DNA of 64,000 nt, from the NCBI GenBank assembly GCA_051414845.1, contig CP183313.1, forward strand, positions 1,860,001-1,924,000. The letters run 5' to 3'. The notes below the pieces were generated by a model. It saw only the letters and a program-made list of their open reading frames with translations. It did no database searches and was not told the DNA's origin. Positions 38,498-47,233 of this stretch are shown here, piece after piece. The DNA comes from Simonsiella sp051414845 (GTDB taxonomy: Bacteria; Pseudomonadota; Gammaproteobacteria; Burkholderiales; Neisseriaceae). Within the stretch, counting starts at the first letter, position 1, and each line of letters opens with the position of its first letter. A program made the position numbers and the translations under genes.

Positions 38498-41317
38498 TCA
38501 GAATTTCATTTCCAAACTTAAAGTAAAGTTACGACCTGCCGCAGCGAAACGAGTAGTATTGATGCCTCTATCTTGATTAATCGCATTAGCAGCTGACTGG
38601 CGTACGTTTTCCCATGTGCTATATTTACGGTTGGTCAGATTGTAAATACCAGTCCGTAAGGTAAGTTTCTGCTTCCATGTGTAATAGGCAGTCAAGTCAT
38701 AGATGTACCATGCCCGGGTGCGCTTTCCTTTAATTTCAACGGCATTACCACCACCATACACTTTACTGCCAGTCAATTCGTCATTGTGTTTGGCTTTGGA
38801 GTATGTACCGCTTAAATTGAAGCCCCATTTGCCTTCAGGATGGTCGTAGCCTATGCCCGCAACAAAACGACCGGGCTGCACCGCTTCCATAGTGGGCTCG
38901 GAAACATTGATGTAGTCTTCGTGCAACTTACGCCGTTTGATTTTGACGCGGTTGTAGGCAAAATTGGAATACAGCCCTTCAGGCAGCCTGCTGCTGATGC
39001 CTGCCCAATCGATTTTACCTAAAATATTGATGCCGTTGAGTTTCACATCTTGAGTGTTGTAAAAATCGGTTACAGCCCCCAAACCTGCAATGCGCTTGTC
39101 CGCACGGGCAAGCAGGTTTTTGTAGTCGTTTTGGAACACGCTGGTTTCCATGACGCCAAAATCGCCTTTGACTGCCAGACCGAGTTCTTGATTAAAGGCT
39201 TTTTCGGCTTTCAACGGTTTGCGGTTCAAGAAATCGGCTTGGGTGAGCGGATTGCTTTTGTCGGATGCACCTGTGCGCACACCATAGAATTCATAAAACG
39301 CGGGAACGCGAAAGCCGTTGGAAACACGGTATGACAGGGTCAGGTGTTCGTTCGGTTTAATGCTTAATCCTGCGTTCCATGACCAGTTGCGGTATGAGCC
39401 GCTTTTGGTCCATGGGTCGTCGGAGTGGAAACTGTGGCTGTCGTGGCGCACACCCAAGCCCAAGTCGGCAAATTTGCCGAAGGCTATGTGGTTACGCAGA
39501 GCGACATAATGCTGTCTACCTTTGATGGTACGTGGTGTACAGTCTAAATTGTCGCCCCGTTTGTTGTCGCAACTGTGGGTTTGTACCAGTTTTGGCTGTT
39601 CGTTGCTGCGTTCATAAATGTAAGGGGCATTATAAGTACCGCTCCCACCTTTGTTGATGTAGGCAGGCATTCGGACATATTCGGAATAAATGTCACCGTG
39701 TTTCATGGTGGAGCGGTGGGTGCCGAAACCTGTGGCCACACTCAGTTTGTGTTTGGTAAAGCCCAAACTGAATGCTTTTTCCCAATTGAATTGAGCCAAA
39801 TTGAGGATTTCCTGATAATCGTTTTTCTCGGTGCTGTAATTGGACCACGGTTTATCCAAACTGGCACGGCAGCGTTCGGCTTTGGGATAGTCGGTGCAAT
39901 TGGTGCGATGGATGCGGCTGGACAGTTTCAGATCTTGGCGATCGAAGCTGACGGTGATTTTGTCTGCCCATGTGTTTTTCTCGGGATTTTGGTAGTGGTA
40001 GAACAAACCAAAACGGTTTTTGCTGTGGTGTTCGTCAAAGAATTTGCCGCGTGTATAACGCACGCCACGATGTTGGTTGCCTGCGTTAAATACCAAGCCG
40101 TCCAAAGGATTGTTGGTGGCGGTTATACCGCCGTTGCCATCGCCATTTTGGTCCAGTGCTTGACAGCTTGACCGCGATGGGCAAATGTCCTCGTGCGTGT
40201 AATAAGCACGCTGGGTCATATCACGGATATCGTAACGCTGTTTGGTGTGCTCCAAAACACCGCCGACATAATGGTTGGGCAAGAAACGGTAACCGCCTTT
40301 CCAGAAGAAAGAACGGCTTTTGTAATCCATCGGATTGGGACTGATGCGGTCGGGGCCCGTGTAATCCTTGGCATTGGCGGTGCGGACGGGATAAGGCATT
40401 TTATCGGCTTGGGCCTGCTCTTCGGGGGTCAATGGATGTGTTGGCGGTGTAAAATTTTCACGGTTGGCTTTGGCAGATGCCCGTCGGCAACGCAAATCCA
40501 AACTGGGACATTCATCTTTCACAATATAATACGAATGGGCACGGGTATTGGGCTGCCTTAAATCATATTCATTGAAATAGCCTTCCAAAGGGCGGTAAGT
40601 GTGCAGCACATCTTCGGCTGCCGAATGCACACGGGTTTCCTTGCCTTCTCGGTGAGTCAAAATACCCAAACTATCAAAACCGCCCAGCCTGAATGCACCT
40701 GCAACGGATTGGGTGAGTTGACTGTTTTTGCTGCTGTACGCGGTTTTGCTGTCTAGCCCCCAGTTTTGTCCTTGCTTAATCACATCATCGGCTTCTTTAG
40801 TGCGGAAACCCACTGCACCACCCAAAGCACCGCTACCGTATTCTGCCGAACTCGAACCTTTACTTAATTCAATCGATTTGATGTTTTCGTATTCAATTTC
40901 ATTAATCGCACCGCCGTTGGCATCGGATTTAAGTGTGGCATAAGACTGCGCCTGCCCCAAGCCATCCACCAACATGGCAACGCGGTTTTTGTCCACACCG
41001 CGCATCGCGTAGCCAGAAGAAGCACCGCGCCCTTGCTCCACCACCGAAATTCCGGGGTCATAACGGGTTAAGTCTCGGATATTCAAAATCAGTTCTTTAT
41101 CAATGTCCTCGCTACTTTTAACCACTTTGCCCAAACCCGTTACTTCATTTTGGCGTTTGTTGACACGACGTTTAGCTTGTACATTAACAGTTTCAAGCTG
41201 CTGCACCACTTCTTCGCCTGTTGGTGTTTCATTAGCGGCTGCAGCATAATTGGAAGATAGAATGATACTGACCGCCAAGGCAATCAGTTTGAATTGAAAT
41301 AAAGGTTTTGTAGACAT
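38498..41317 (-). CDS. tbpA: Transferrin-binding protein A, TonB-dependent receptor
   Basis: 939 residues. Signal peptide to AAAANE, TonB box region (LETVNVQAKRR), plug with NEVTGLGKVVKSSEDIDKELILNIRDLTRYDPGISVVEQGRG (the TbpA/LbpA signature), and a 22-strand barrel ending FAAAGRNFTLSLEMKF. TbpA extracts iron from host transferrin and passes it through the outer membrane. LbpA (lactoferrin) is the close alternative; the segment CTPRTIKGRQHYVALRNHIAFGKFADLGLGVRHD resembles TbpA more, and the neighbouring lipoprotein lacks the long acidic stretches of LbpB. Second gene of tbpBA, 216 bases after tbpB with a DUS hairpin between. GGA upstream of the start. Confidence 0.87.
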   Translation of the reverse strand: MSTKPLFQFKLIALAVSIILSSNYAAAANETPTGEEVVQQLETVNVQAKRRVNKRQNEVTGLGKVVKSSEDIDKELILNIRDLTRYDPGISVVEQGRGASSGYAMRGVDKNRVAMLVDGLGQAQSYATLKSDANGGAINEIEYENIKSIELSKGSSSAEYGSGALGGAVGFRTKEADDVIKQGQNWGLDSKTAYSSKNSQLTQSVAGAFRLGGFDSLGILTHREGKETRVHSAAEDVLHTYRPLEGYFNEYDLRQPNTRAHSYYIVKDECPSLDLRCRRASAKANRENFTPPTHPLTPEEQAQADKMPYPVRTANAKDYTGPDRISPNPMDYKSRSFFWKGGYRFLPNHYVGGVLEHTKQRYDIRDMTQRAYYTHEDICPSRSSCQALDQNGDGNGGITATNNPLDGLVFNAGNQHRGVRYTRGKFFDEHHSKNRFGLFYHYQNPEKNTWADKITVSFDRQDLKLSSRIHRTNCTDYPKAERCRASLDKPWSNYSTEKNDYQEILNLAQFNWEKAFSLGFTKHKLSVATGFGTHRSTMKHGDIYSEYVRMPAYINKGGSGTYNAPYIYERSNEQPKLVQTHSCDNKRGDNLDCTPRTIKGRQHYVALRNHIAFGKFADLGLGVRHDSHSFHSDDPWTKSGSYRNWSWNAGLSIKPNEHLTLSYRVSNGFRVPAFYEFYGVRTGASDKSNPLTQADFLNRKPLKAEKAFNQELGLAVKGDFGVMETSVFQNDYKNLLARADKRIAGLGAVTDFYNTQDVKLNGINILGKIDWAGISSRLPEGLYSNFAYNRVKIKRRKLHEDYINVSEPTMEAVQPGRFVAGIGYDHPEGKWGFNLSGTYSKAKHNDELTGSKVYGGGNAVEIKGKRTRAWYIYDLTAYYTWKQKLTLRTGIYNLTNRKYSTWENVRQSAANAINQDRGINTTRFAAAGRNFTLSLEMKF

Positions 41318-41492
41318 GTTTTTATTCCATATGATTAGAAGTTTATTAGAAATGCTTTTTCAGGCTGCCTGAAACTTTTGCAAAACTTCTGAAATTCTCA
41401 TTACGCCATCATGGTTTGTATCAACAATGATGATGAGTCAGATTTCACAAAAGTTTCAGTTTGCGGAGTTTTATTGTGTTTAGAAACCAATA

Positions 41493-41522
41493 ATGCTGCC
41501 TGAAAAAGATTTCAGGCAGCAT
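41493..41522 (-). terminator. DUS stem-loop between tbpB and tbpA
   Basis: ATGCTGCCTGAAA/TTTCAGGCAGCAT, 13-bp stem with 4-base loop, 11 bases after the tbpB stop. Within an operon it could lower tbpA expression relative to tbpB. There is no strong T-run, so termination would be partial at most. Confidence 0.5.
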
Positions 41523-41533
41523 CTCGGGTGGGT

Positions 41534-43384
41534 TTATTTTACCACTTGGCGTTTGCCGCCGAATACACCGCCGACTTTGTCTTTGCCGTCTTCGGCAGAA
41601 TGCAACGTTCCGCCGATTTCTGCACCATTGGGGCCAAAGAATGCACCTTTGACTTCCGCATCAATATGCACAAATACGCCGCTACCGCCTTTATCAATAT
41701 TGAAACCGCCTGCATCGGTTTTGGCACGGCCTGTGAAACTATTTTTATCAATGCTGCCTGATAATGTGAACGCAGGTCTGTCTTCGGTACCATTGTTATC
41801 AATCAATTTACCCGTAAAAGTTTTCGCACCAAAATCAAAATCAAAACGGCTGCGGCTGGCATGTGCTGCATCACCTGCGTCAACGCTGCCTACACGGTTG
41901 TCTTTGCTCCAAAAGTTGGCCTGCCATGTACCGCGGTAATGCACCTGTCCCGTAGGCATGGCTGCAAGGGGAGTTCGTTCGCCATGCAGAAATAAAGCAC
42001 CATTGACAATTTGGGTAATGCCGCCTGTGGTTTGTTTTTCGCCGTAATTGCCAAATTTCACATAGTCCAAATTATTGCAACATACGGTTGCGCTGTACTG
42101 TTTACCTTGGTGTTCGCGTTCCACCGTTTCAATGAATTTCATGTCGGCAAATTTGGTTTTACCTTCCGGCAACAAGGGGAATTGCCTGTCGTCCAACACC
42201 AAATAAGCGGCGTTGCCAAAAGTATCCAATGTGCTTTTTTTCAAGCTGCCTGAATCGATTTTCACGGCATCAAACGAAGTCTGCAGTTGGTCCACAGGCA
42301 GATTGCTGTCACGTTTTCCGCCAAATACGGCAAACAGCGAATTGTCATCGGCCAAAAATTTGCCTGCCAACTCTTCGGCATTTGGACCGAAAAAGCCGCC
42401 TTCCAAGTTTTTGGCATCTTTACCGAAAATACTGTGCGCTTTATTTTCGGTCATTGCCGAACCTTTAAAACGATTACCCTTAATATCAGCGGTAATGGTG
42501 TAGCGTTTTTTCACAGTTTGTACATCACCCGTATTGGCAATGTATCCGTTGCTGTTCAGACTGCCTGAAAGCTTTTTATTGGCAAAATCAGCAGTGAACT
42601 CGGCACTGTGGCCGATACCTTGACCTGCATGACGGCGATTGACCGCCTCATCCATTGATGTGGCACCGATGGCATTGCCCGGCAGAGCATTGGCAGGATT
42701 ATTGTCTTGCGTGAAATCATCTGCCAAAGTATTGCGGTTTTTATCGGCATCGCTGACAAAATCCCAATAACCTTTGTATGTTACGGTTTGAGTGGGCAAT
42801 GCAACCGCAGGGCTGCTGCCTTGGTAAAACACATAACCTGCCCATCCGCCGGGAAAAATATCCTGTGTACGATTGGAACCCGAACCTTGACGGTTGGTAA
42901 ATTCCATACTGCGATTACCCAATACATAACCCAATCGGACATACGTCAAATCACGTTGATGTGCCAGATTTTTGTTGTTGTGCGAATAATCAATGTCATA
43001 GGAATCATCGTGCTTGCCATGCTTTTCCAATTCACCGGTAAAGTGCTGTAACACTTGGTTCAAGGTAATATTAATCGGTTTGACTTTATCGGCAGTGATG
43101 GCTATACGAGCATTATCCTCTGCTGTGCCCGTAGTCGGCTTGTGTGCGGTATTGCGGCGCGGCACTTCCACCGCATAACCCAAAGACGGCTGATTAAGTG
43201 CTTCAATCGTTTCTGCTGTATCACGGCGTGGACTAGAAGAATCGTCCTGATAACCTGATCTAGTTTTGTCATTTGTTGGATTGTATTGCACATTATCCAA
43301 ATCAAAACTACCTTTGCCCGAAGCGCAGGCAGATAATAAAACCATGCTCAATACAGAAAGGTTAAATAACTTCAAAACTTGCAT
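41534..43384 (-). CDS. tbpB: Transferrin-binding protein B, surface lipoprotein
   Basis: 616 residues. Lipoprotein signal MQVLKLFNLSVLSMVLLSACAS (lipobox LSAC). Two homologous lobes, each with a handle domain and an eight-strand barrel whose last part carries the family signature: GGFFGPNAEELAGKFLADD...FGGKR (N-lobe, ~residue 330-355) and GAFFGPNGAEIGGTLHS...FGGKR (C-lobe, end). TbpB captures iron-loaded transferrin at the surface and hands it to TbpA. Its size fits TbpB. It is first in the tbpBA operon, with a perfect AT palindrome (candidate Fur box) 45 bases upstream, and it is the probable cargo of the Slam encoded at 36721. Confidence 0.9.
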   Translation of the reverse strand: MQVLKLFNLSVLSMVLLSACASGKGSFDLDNVQYNPTNDKTRSGYQDDSSSPRRDTAETIEALNQPSLGYAVEVPRRNTAHKPTTGTAEDNARIAITADKVKPINITLNQVLQHFTGELEKHGKHDDSYDIDYSHNNKNLAHQRDLTYVRLGYVLGNRSMEFTNRQGSGSNRTQDIFPGGWAGYVFYQGSSPAVALPTQTVTYKGYWDFVSDADKNRNTLADDFTQDNNPANALPGNAIGATSMDEAVNRRHAGQGIGHSAEFTADFANKKLSGSLNSNGYIANTGDVQTVKKRYTITADIKGNRFKGSAMTENKAHSIFGKDAKNLEGGFFGPNAEELAGKFLADDNSLFAVFGGKRDSNLPVDQLQTSFDAVKIDSGSLKKSTLDTFGNAAYLVLDDRQFPLLPEGKTKFADMKFIETVEREHQGKQYSATVCCNNLDYVKFGNYGEKQTTGGITQIVNGALFLHGERTPLAAMPTGQVHYRGTWQANFWSKDNRVGSVDAGDAAHASRSRFDFDFGAKTFTGKLIDNNGTEDRPAFTLSGSIDKNSFTGRAKTDAGGFNIDKGGSGVFVHIDAEVKGAFFGPNGAEIGGTLHSAEDGKDKVGGVFGGKRQVVK

Positions 43385-43429
43385 GATTAGGATTTCCTTA
43401 CTTAACTAATTATTGTTGAAAATTTTCAA

Positions 43430-43458
43430 AATAATAATAAATAATATTTATTATTATT
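43430..43458. promoter_or_regulatory. Perfect palindrome upstream of tbpB, candidate Fur box
   Basis: 14-bp perfect arms (AATAATAATAAATA and its complement) around one A. Fur boxes are AT-rich palindromes of AATAAT/ATTATT units, and tbpBA operons are Fur-repressed in Neisseria, so this is the likely iron-responsive operator. Confidence 0.7.
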
Positions 43459-43688
43459 ACACGTTAAATTAAGTTATGCCAACTGAATTTTACTTTTGAT
43501 ACAATTTTTATTACCACACATTGAATACCTCTAGTTAAGATTTTGTATTTTCAAGCAAATTTACTGTTGCTGCATTCATACAAATATAAATTAATTTATA
43601 ATTATGGCTACTTTAAAACAAAGGATACAAATGCCTAAAGTTTGAATAATGATTTAATCTTGATGGAAACATCCTGAAAAGTATGCTG

Positions 43689-43759
43689 TTTAAAATAAGC
43701 AAACAAAAAGCCCTTGTGATTAGTGAAATCAAAAGGGCTTTTTGTTTGCTTATTTTAAA
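43689..43759. repeat. 27-bp perfect inverted repeat with terminator-like core
   Basis: Arms 43689-43715 and 43733-43759 are perfectly complementary, around a 17-base loop. The inner part AAAAAGCCCTT/AAGGGCTTTTT is a classic terminator stem. No gene ends close by, apart from a four-codon remnant (MPKV, 43631). Confidence 0.8.
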
Positions 43760-43882
43760 TTTTAGATATAAATGCTTAAATTTGTCAAACTTGGTCTAAG
43801 ATGCTGTTCAATTTAGGTTTTATTACTTACCTCTGTAAGGCGACATAAATATAAGCAGCGAGAACAGGGTATATTTTGATGT

Positions 43883-44032
43883 ATGAAAACCGAAATAACA
43901 CTAAAATATCCTCGCTGCCAAGAACCAAATATAAAGAAAAATGGCTTTCAAGAGCAATCACAAAAAGCCTATTTCAGACCACCTGAAAGCCATAATATAG
44001 CTTTCAAGCAGCCTTTAAAATTCAACCAATAA
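43883..44032 (+). pseudogene. Remnant of an IS1-type transposase N-terminus (InsA-like zinc ribbon)
   Basis: A 49-codon frame MKTEITLKYPRCQEPNIKKNGF...KAYFRP resembles the InsA start of IS1-family elements (K-C-P-R-C...N-I-x-K-N-G ... Y-x-C). The first zinc Cys is replaced by Tyr and the similarity stops after about 33 codons, near a partial DUS. The rest of the element is gone; terminal repeats are not recognisable. Together with the inverted repeat before it, the 43459-44035 stretch is a graveyard with no intact gene. Confidence 0.6.
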
Positions 44033-44035
44033 AAT

Positions 44036-44060
44036 AAAACCTAGCATTTCGCTAGGTTTT
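44036..44060 (-). terminator. tRNA-Ala terminator
   Basis: AAAACCTAGC/GCTAGGTTTT with 5-base loop; read on the minus strand it follows the tRNA and leads into ATTTTATT. Confidence 0.85.
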
Positions 44061-44066
44061 TGGAAT

Positions 44067-44142
<76 letters not shown>

Positions 44143-44273
44143 GAAATTTCGTGCAAATGCGTAATTTTCGAAGCCACAACAATACGCAATTGCCGTGCGC
44201 TTGTCAAAGGTTTTTTGCTATCAAAACAAAAACCTATTGATTTCAGATTTATTTTTTCAGGCAGTCTGAAAAA

Positions 44274-45032
44274 TCAAACATGATGAACAATCAATTTCTT
44301 GCCCTTATAATCCAGCACGTCCACGTCCATATCAAACAAAATCTTAATCTTTTCAACGGTAAACACTTCTTCAGGGCTGCCTGCAAATTTCACTTCGCCC
44401 TTTTGCATGGCGACCACATAATCCGCATATGCCGCCGCTTGGTTGATGTCGTGCAACACGACTACCGTCGTGCGCTGGTGTTCGTGCGTCAATTCGCGCA
44501 AAAGCTGCATCAAATTTCGCGCGTAATACATATCCAAATTATTCAACGGCTCGTCCAGCAACACATATTCTGTGCTTTGGCAAAATACCATTGCAATCAG
44601 AGCGCGTTGGCGTTGCCCACCCGACAATTCGGTTAAATAGCGCGCCGCCAATGGTTCAAGCTGAAATTGCGTAATCGCTTGTTCTACCATGGCTTTATCT
44701 TCATCAGTTGGTCGCCCTTGATGATACGGATAACGCCCAAACAGCAACAAATCGCGCACGGAAATGCGGCTATGAATACTGTTTTCCTGCGTTAAAATAG
44801 ACAACATTTTCGCTACTTCGGCGGTCGGCGTTGTCGCCAAATCGCGCCCGTTATACGAAATGCTGCCTGAAACGAGCGGCTGCAATCGCGCCATAAACGA
44901 GAGCAACGTGGATTTGCCTGCGCCATTTGCACCAATCAGCGCGGTAATGCCGTTTTTCGGTATGTTTAGGCTGACGTTGTTTAAAATCAACTGGTTGCCG
45001 ATTTTATGGGAGACGTTTTTGATTTCTATCAT
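44274..45032 (-). CDS. fetE: Ferric-siderophore ABC transporter ATP-binding protein (FetE-like)
   Basis: 252 residues. ABC ATPase: Walker A GANGAGKST (~residue 35), signature LSGGQRQRALIAM, Walker B YVLLDEPLNNLD, switch His in VVVLHDINQAA. It is of the FepC/CeuD iron-chelate class and ends with the typical regulatory tail (VFTVEKIKILFDMDVDVLDYKGKKLIVHHV). It energises the FetC/FetD permease. It is the last gene of the fet cluster, separated from fetD by a plus-strand lipoprotein gene and a Correia-like element, so it may need its own promoter. Confidence 0.88.
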   Translation of the reverse strand: MIEIKNVSHKIGNQLILNNVSLNIPKNGITALIGANGAGKSTLLSFMARLQPLVSGSISYNGRDLATTPTAEVAKMLSILTQENSIHSRISVRDLLLFGRYPYHQGRPTDEDKAMVEQAITQFQLEPLAARYLTELSGGQRQRALIAMVFCQSTEYVLLDEPLNNLDMYYARNLMQLLRELTHEHQRTTVVVLHDINQAAAYADYVVAMQKGEVKFAGSPEEVFTVEKIKILFDMDVDVLDYKGKKLIVHHV

Positions 45033-45183
45033 TTTGTATTCTTTCGTATTTTTCAGGCAGCCTGAACTAAAGTCTCACTAACGCTAAAATATTCATTCAA
45101 ATTACGGCATATACTTTTAACAAAATTTAGTGATAAAATAACTAAATCTAACTTTTCTCAACCAAAAGCAAAGGGCTTTAAAA

Positions 45184-45510
45184 ATGAATAAATTAGTTTT
45201 AGGTGTAATTTGCGCAGTTATCTTGTCAGCTTGTGGCACAGTCGGAAACGTGGTTATTTCTGATGATTCATTGAAAGAAAAAGCAGCGTTTGCTTTGGAT
45301 ACGACTGCCGAAAAAGTAAGCATTTCTAATCGTCGTGGCGATATTGATTCGGTTAAATTTGTGGCAACCACACGCGGTCGCTCGCATCAATGCTACATCA
45401 GCACTGTCGCTGGTGTGCTTTCGTCTGACGCGATTTGCTCGGGCGCAGGTTCAGCAACAGGTTCTACCAATTGTAATGCCTTATCCAAAGCAGCAGGTCG
45501 TTGCAAATAA
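45184..45510 (+). CDS. Small lipoprotein of unknown function inside the fet cluster
   Basis: 108 residues. MNKLVLGVICAVILSACGT is a clear lipoprotein signal (lipobox LSAC). The mature part has four further cysteines (CYIS, AICS, TNCN, GRCK), which could form two disulfides, and ends AAGRCK. It is on the strand opposite to the fet genes and lies between fetE and fetD, so it is an insertion into that operon. I do not recognise the family; a role in iron uptake is not implied. Confidence 0.75.
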   Translation: MNKLVLGVICAVILSACGTVGNVVISDDSLKEKAAFALDTTAEKVSISNRRGDIDSVKFVATTRGRSHQCYISTVAGVLSSDAICSGAGSATGSTNCNALSKAAGRCK

Positions 45511-45561
45511 TTCATTTTGCTTATTCAGGCAACCTGAAATCTTTTCAAGCTGCCTGAATTT

Positions 45562-45668
45562 TATAGTGGATTCAATTTAAATCAAGACAAGGCGACAGCG
45601 AGAGCCGTGTACCTTTAGTACATAAGGGAGCTGGCAACGCGGTACTGGTTTAAATTGAATTCACTATA
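45562..45668. repeat. Correia-like repeat element, best-preserved copy
   Basis: 107 bp with terminal repeats TATAGTGGATTCAATTTAAA and, inverted, TATAGTGAATTCAATTTAAA. The inner sequence CAAGACAAGGCGACAGCGAG...GCCGTGTACC...AGTACATAAGGGAGCTGGCAACGCGGTACTGG follows the short (~105 bp) class of neisserial Correia elements. Located 3 bases before the end of fetD. Confidence 0.9.
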
Positions 45669-45670
45669 TT

Positions 45671-46624
45671 TTACAACGCCGCCCGTTTCCCCAACACCAA
45701 CCACAAAAACACCAAGCCGCCCGCAAATTCCACCACCACGCTCAACACGGCTTTCATGCCCAGCGCGTGTTCAAACACGGCTTGCCCTGCTACCAGTAAA
45801 ATTGCGCCAACGAGAAACACCATCGGCAGCCGCAGCGAATGTTTCAGGCTGCCTAAAAAATGGTTCGCCAACGCGCACACGAGTAAACCGAAAAAGCTGA
45901 CAGGTCCAACCGTTGCTGTTGCGGTGGCGACCAGTACGGCAATCCATAGCAAAATCCACAGCGTATGTCTTTGATAATGAATGCCTAAATTGGTAACTTG
46001 GTCGCGTCCGAGCAAATGCACGTCCAAACGATGCCGTTCGCGCCACAACACCGCCGCGCTGATTGCCATAATCGCGCCGCCAATCGTGAGCATATCCAAG
46101 TTTACCGTGTTGAAACTGGCAAACGTGTTCGCCTGCGCGACGGCAAATTCTTCGGGGTCAATCATGCGCTCCAACAGGCTGGACAGGCTGCGAAACAGCA
46201 CGCCAAAAATCACGCCAATCAATATCATACGCGCCAAATCGCGCCCGCCTTGTTTCAATAACAGGGTAAACAGCAGCAGCGATGCGCCTATCATCATGAT
46301 GATTTCAAAGAAAAATTTTCCCATCAGCGGCAGTTGGGTAAAGCCGAAACTACCGAGCGTCGCCACCAGCAGCGTTTGCAAAAACACATACAGCGTGTCA
46401 AATCCGAGCACGGACGGCGTGAGAATGGGATTATTGGTCAGCGTTTGAAACAGCAGCGTGGACACGCCGACCGCGTAGGCGACCAACAGCAGCGCGGCAA
46501 GTTTTTTGGCGCGAAGGGGAAGAATGAAGTCCCAGTTGCCGTGCGCGTTCCATGTGAGAAACAGGGCGGACGCGGCGAGTAGGATTAGGGTTAAGATGAT
46601 GATTTTTTGGGTGTCTTTTATCAT
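45671..46624 (-). CDS. fetD: Iron-chelate ABC transporter permease (FetD-like)
   Basis: 317 residues, FecCD/BtuC-type permease with about nine or ten membrane helices (e.g. LIILTLILLAASALFLTWNAHGNW start; ILTPSVLGFDTLYVFLQTL; VGPVSFFGLLVCALANHFLG near the C-terminus, the segment that contacts the ATPase). It forms the inner-membrane channel with FetC. The gene comes after a GIY-YIG gene inserted between it and fetC; only 26 bases separate them. A DUS overlaps the weak ribosome region. Confidence 0.86.
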   Translation of the reverse strand: MIKDTQKIIILTLILLAASALFLTWNAHGNWDFILPLRAKKLAALLLVAYAVGVSTLLFQTLTNNPILTPSVLGFDTLYVFLQTLLVATLGSFGFTQLPLMGKFFFEIIMMIGASLLLFTLLLKQGGRDLARMILIGVIFGVLFRSLSSLLERMIDPEEFAVAQANTFASFNTVNLDMLTIGGAIMAISAAVLWRERHRLDVHLLGRDQVTNLGIHYQRHTLWILLWIAVLVATATATVGPVSFFGLLVCALANHFLGSLKHSLRLPMVFLVGAILLVAGQAVFEHALGMKAVLSVVVEFAGGLVFLWLVLGKRAAL

Positions 46625-46650
46625 TTTTTGCTTTCAGGCTGCCTGAAAAG

Positions 46651-47178
46651 TTATTTATTATTTCCACCTGTTTTACCAAACATTGGTTTTAATTCGTAAG
46701 CATAGCTATCTTCAATAATTTGCAAAATATCAGGAGTAACTATTGAATCAAACTTGATAACTTTAATCTTGATATTTCCAGTAAACCATCTATTCATATG
46801 CAATGCATATGTTGATTTTGACGTTGTATTTAAATGCTGTTTAAGCCGTGTAAGTAAATTCTGTGATGAACCTACATATAAAATATTGGATAAGTTTTCG
46901 CTGGTTTTGGGATAGCATACTTTTTCTTTTTTACTCTTTTCCTTTTCTTCTTTTATTTCTTTAAGAAGTTGATATATTTTTCCAGCATCGCCATCCTTAA
47001 GACTAATAATATAAATAGCGGTATTAATATCCTTTATTTTATTTAACTGTTCATTAGTAATGAAATTTCCCCCTTGCGTGATAGATAATTCAATCTCGAC
47101 CATTTCTAATGGCTCAACCTGTAAAGCTGTTTCACAATTTTGAATAATCTTATTGATATATTCTGTTCTTTGATTCAT
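46651..47178 (-). CDS. GIY-YIG-like nuclease-fold protein inserted between fetC and fetD
   Basis: 175 residues from the second ATG (47178; AGGA 9 bases upstream; a first ATG at 47184 is too close). The C-terminal ~110 residues look like a GIY-YIG domain: AIYIISL (GIY strand), then after ~45 charged residues LYVGSSQNLLTRLKQHL (YIG strand and catalytic Arg helix), ALHMNRWF, and a Glu helix IIEDSYAYELKPMFGKTGGNN with a terminal Asn. The N-terminal ~60 residues are unrecognised. The gene is AT-richer than its neighbours and unrelated to iron transport. It could be a stand-alone endonuclease from a defence or mobile element; function unknown. Confidence 0.7.
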   Translation of the reverse strand: MNQRTEYINKIIQNCETALQVEPLEMVEIELSITQGGNFITNEQLNKIKDINTAIYIISLKDGDAGKIYQLLKEIKEEKEKSKKEKVCYPKTSENLSNILYVGSSQNLLTRLKQHLNTTSKSTYALHMNRWFTGNIKIKVIKFDSIVTPDILQIIEDSYAYELKPMFGKTGGNNK

Positions 47179-47233
47179 TTCCATATATCCTTTAAAAAAA
47201 TATTACATTATGTTTTTTCAGGCTGCCTGAAAA

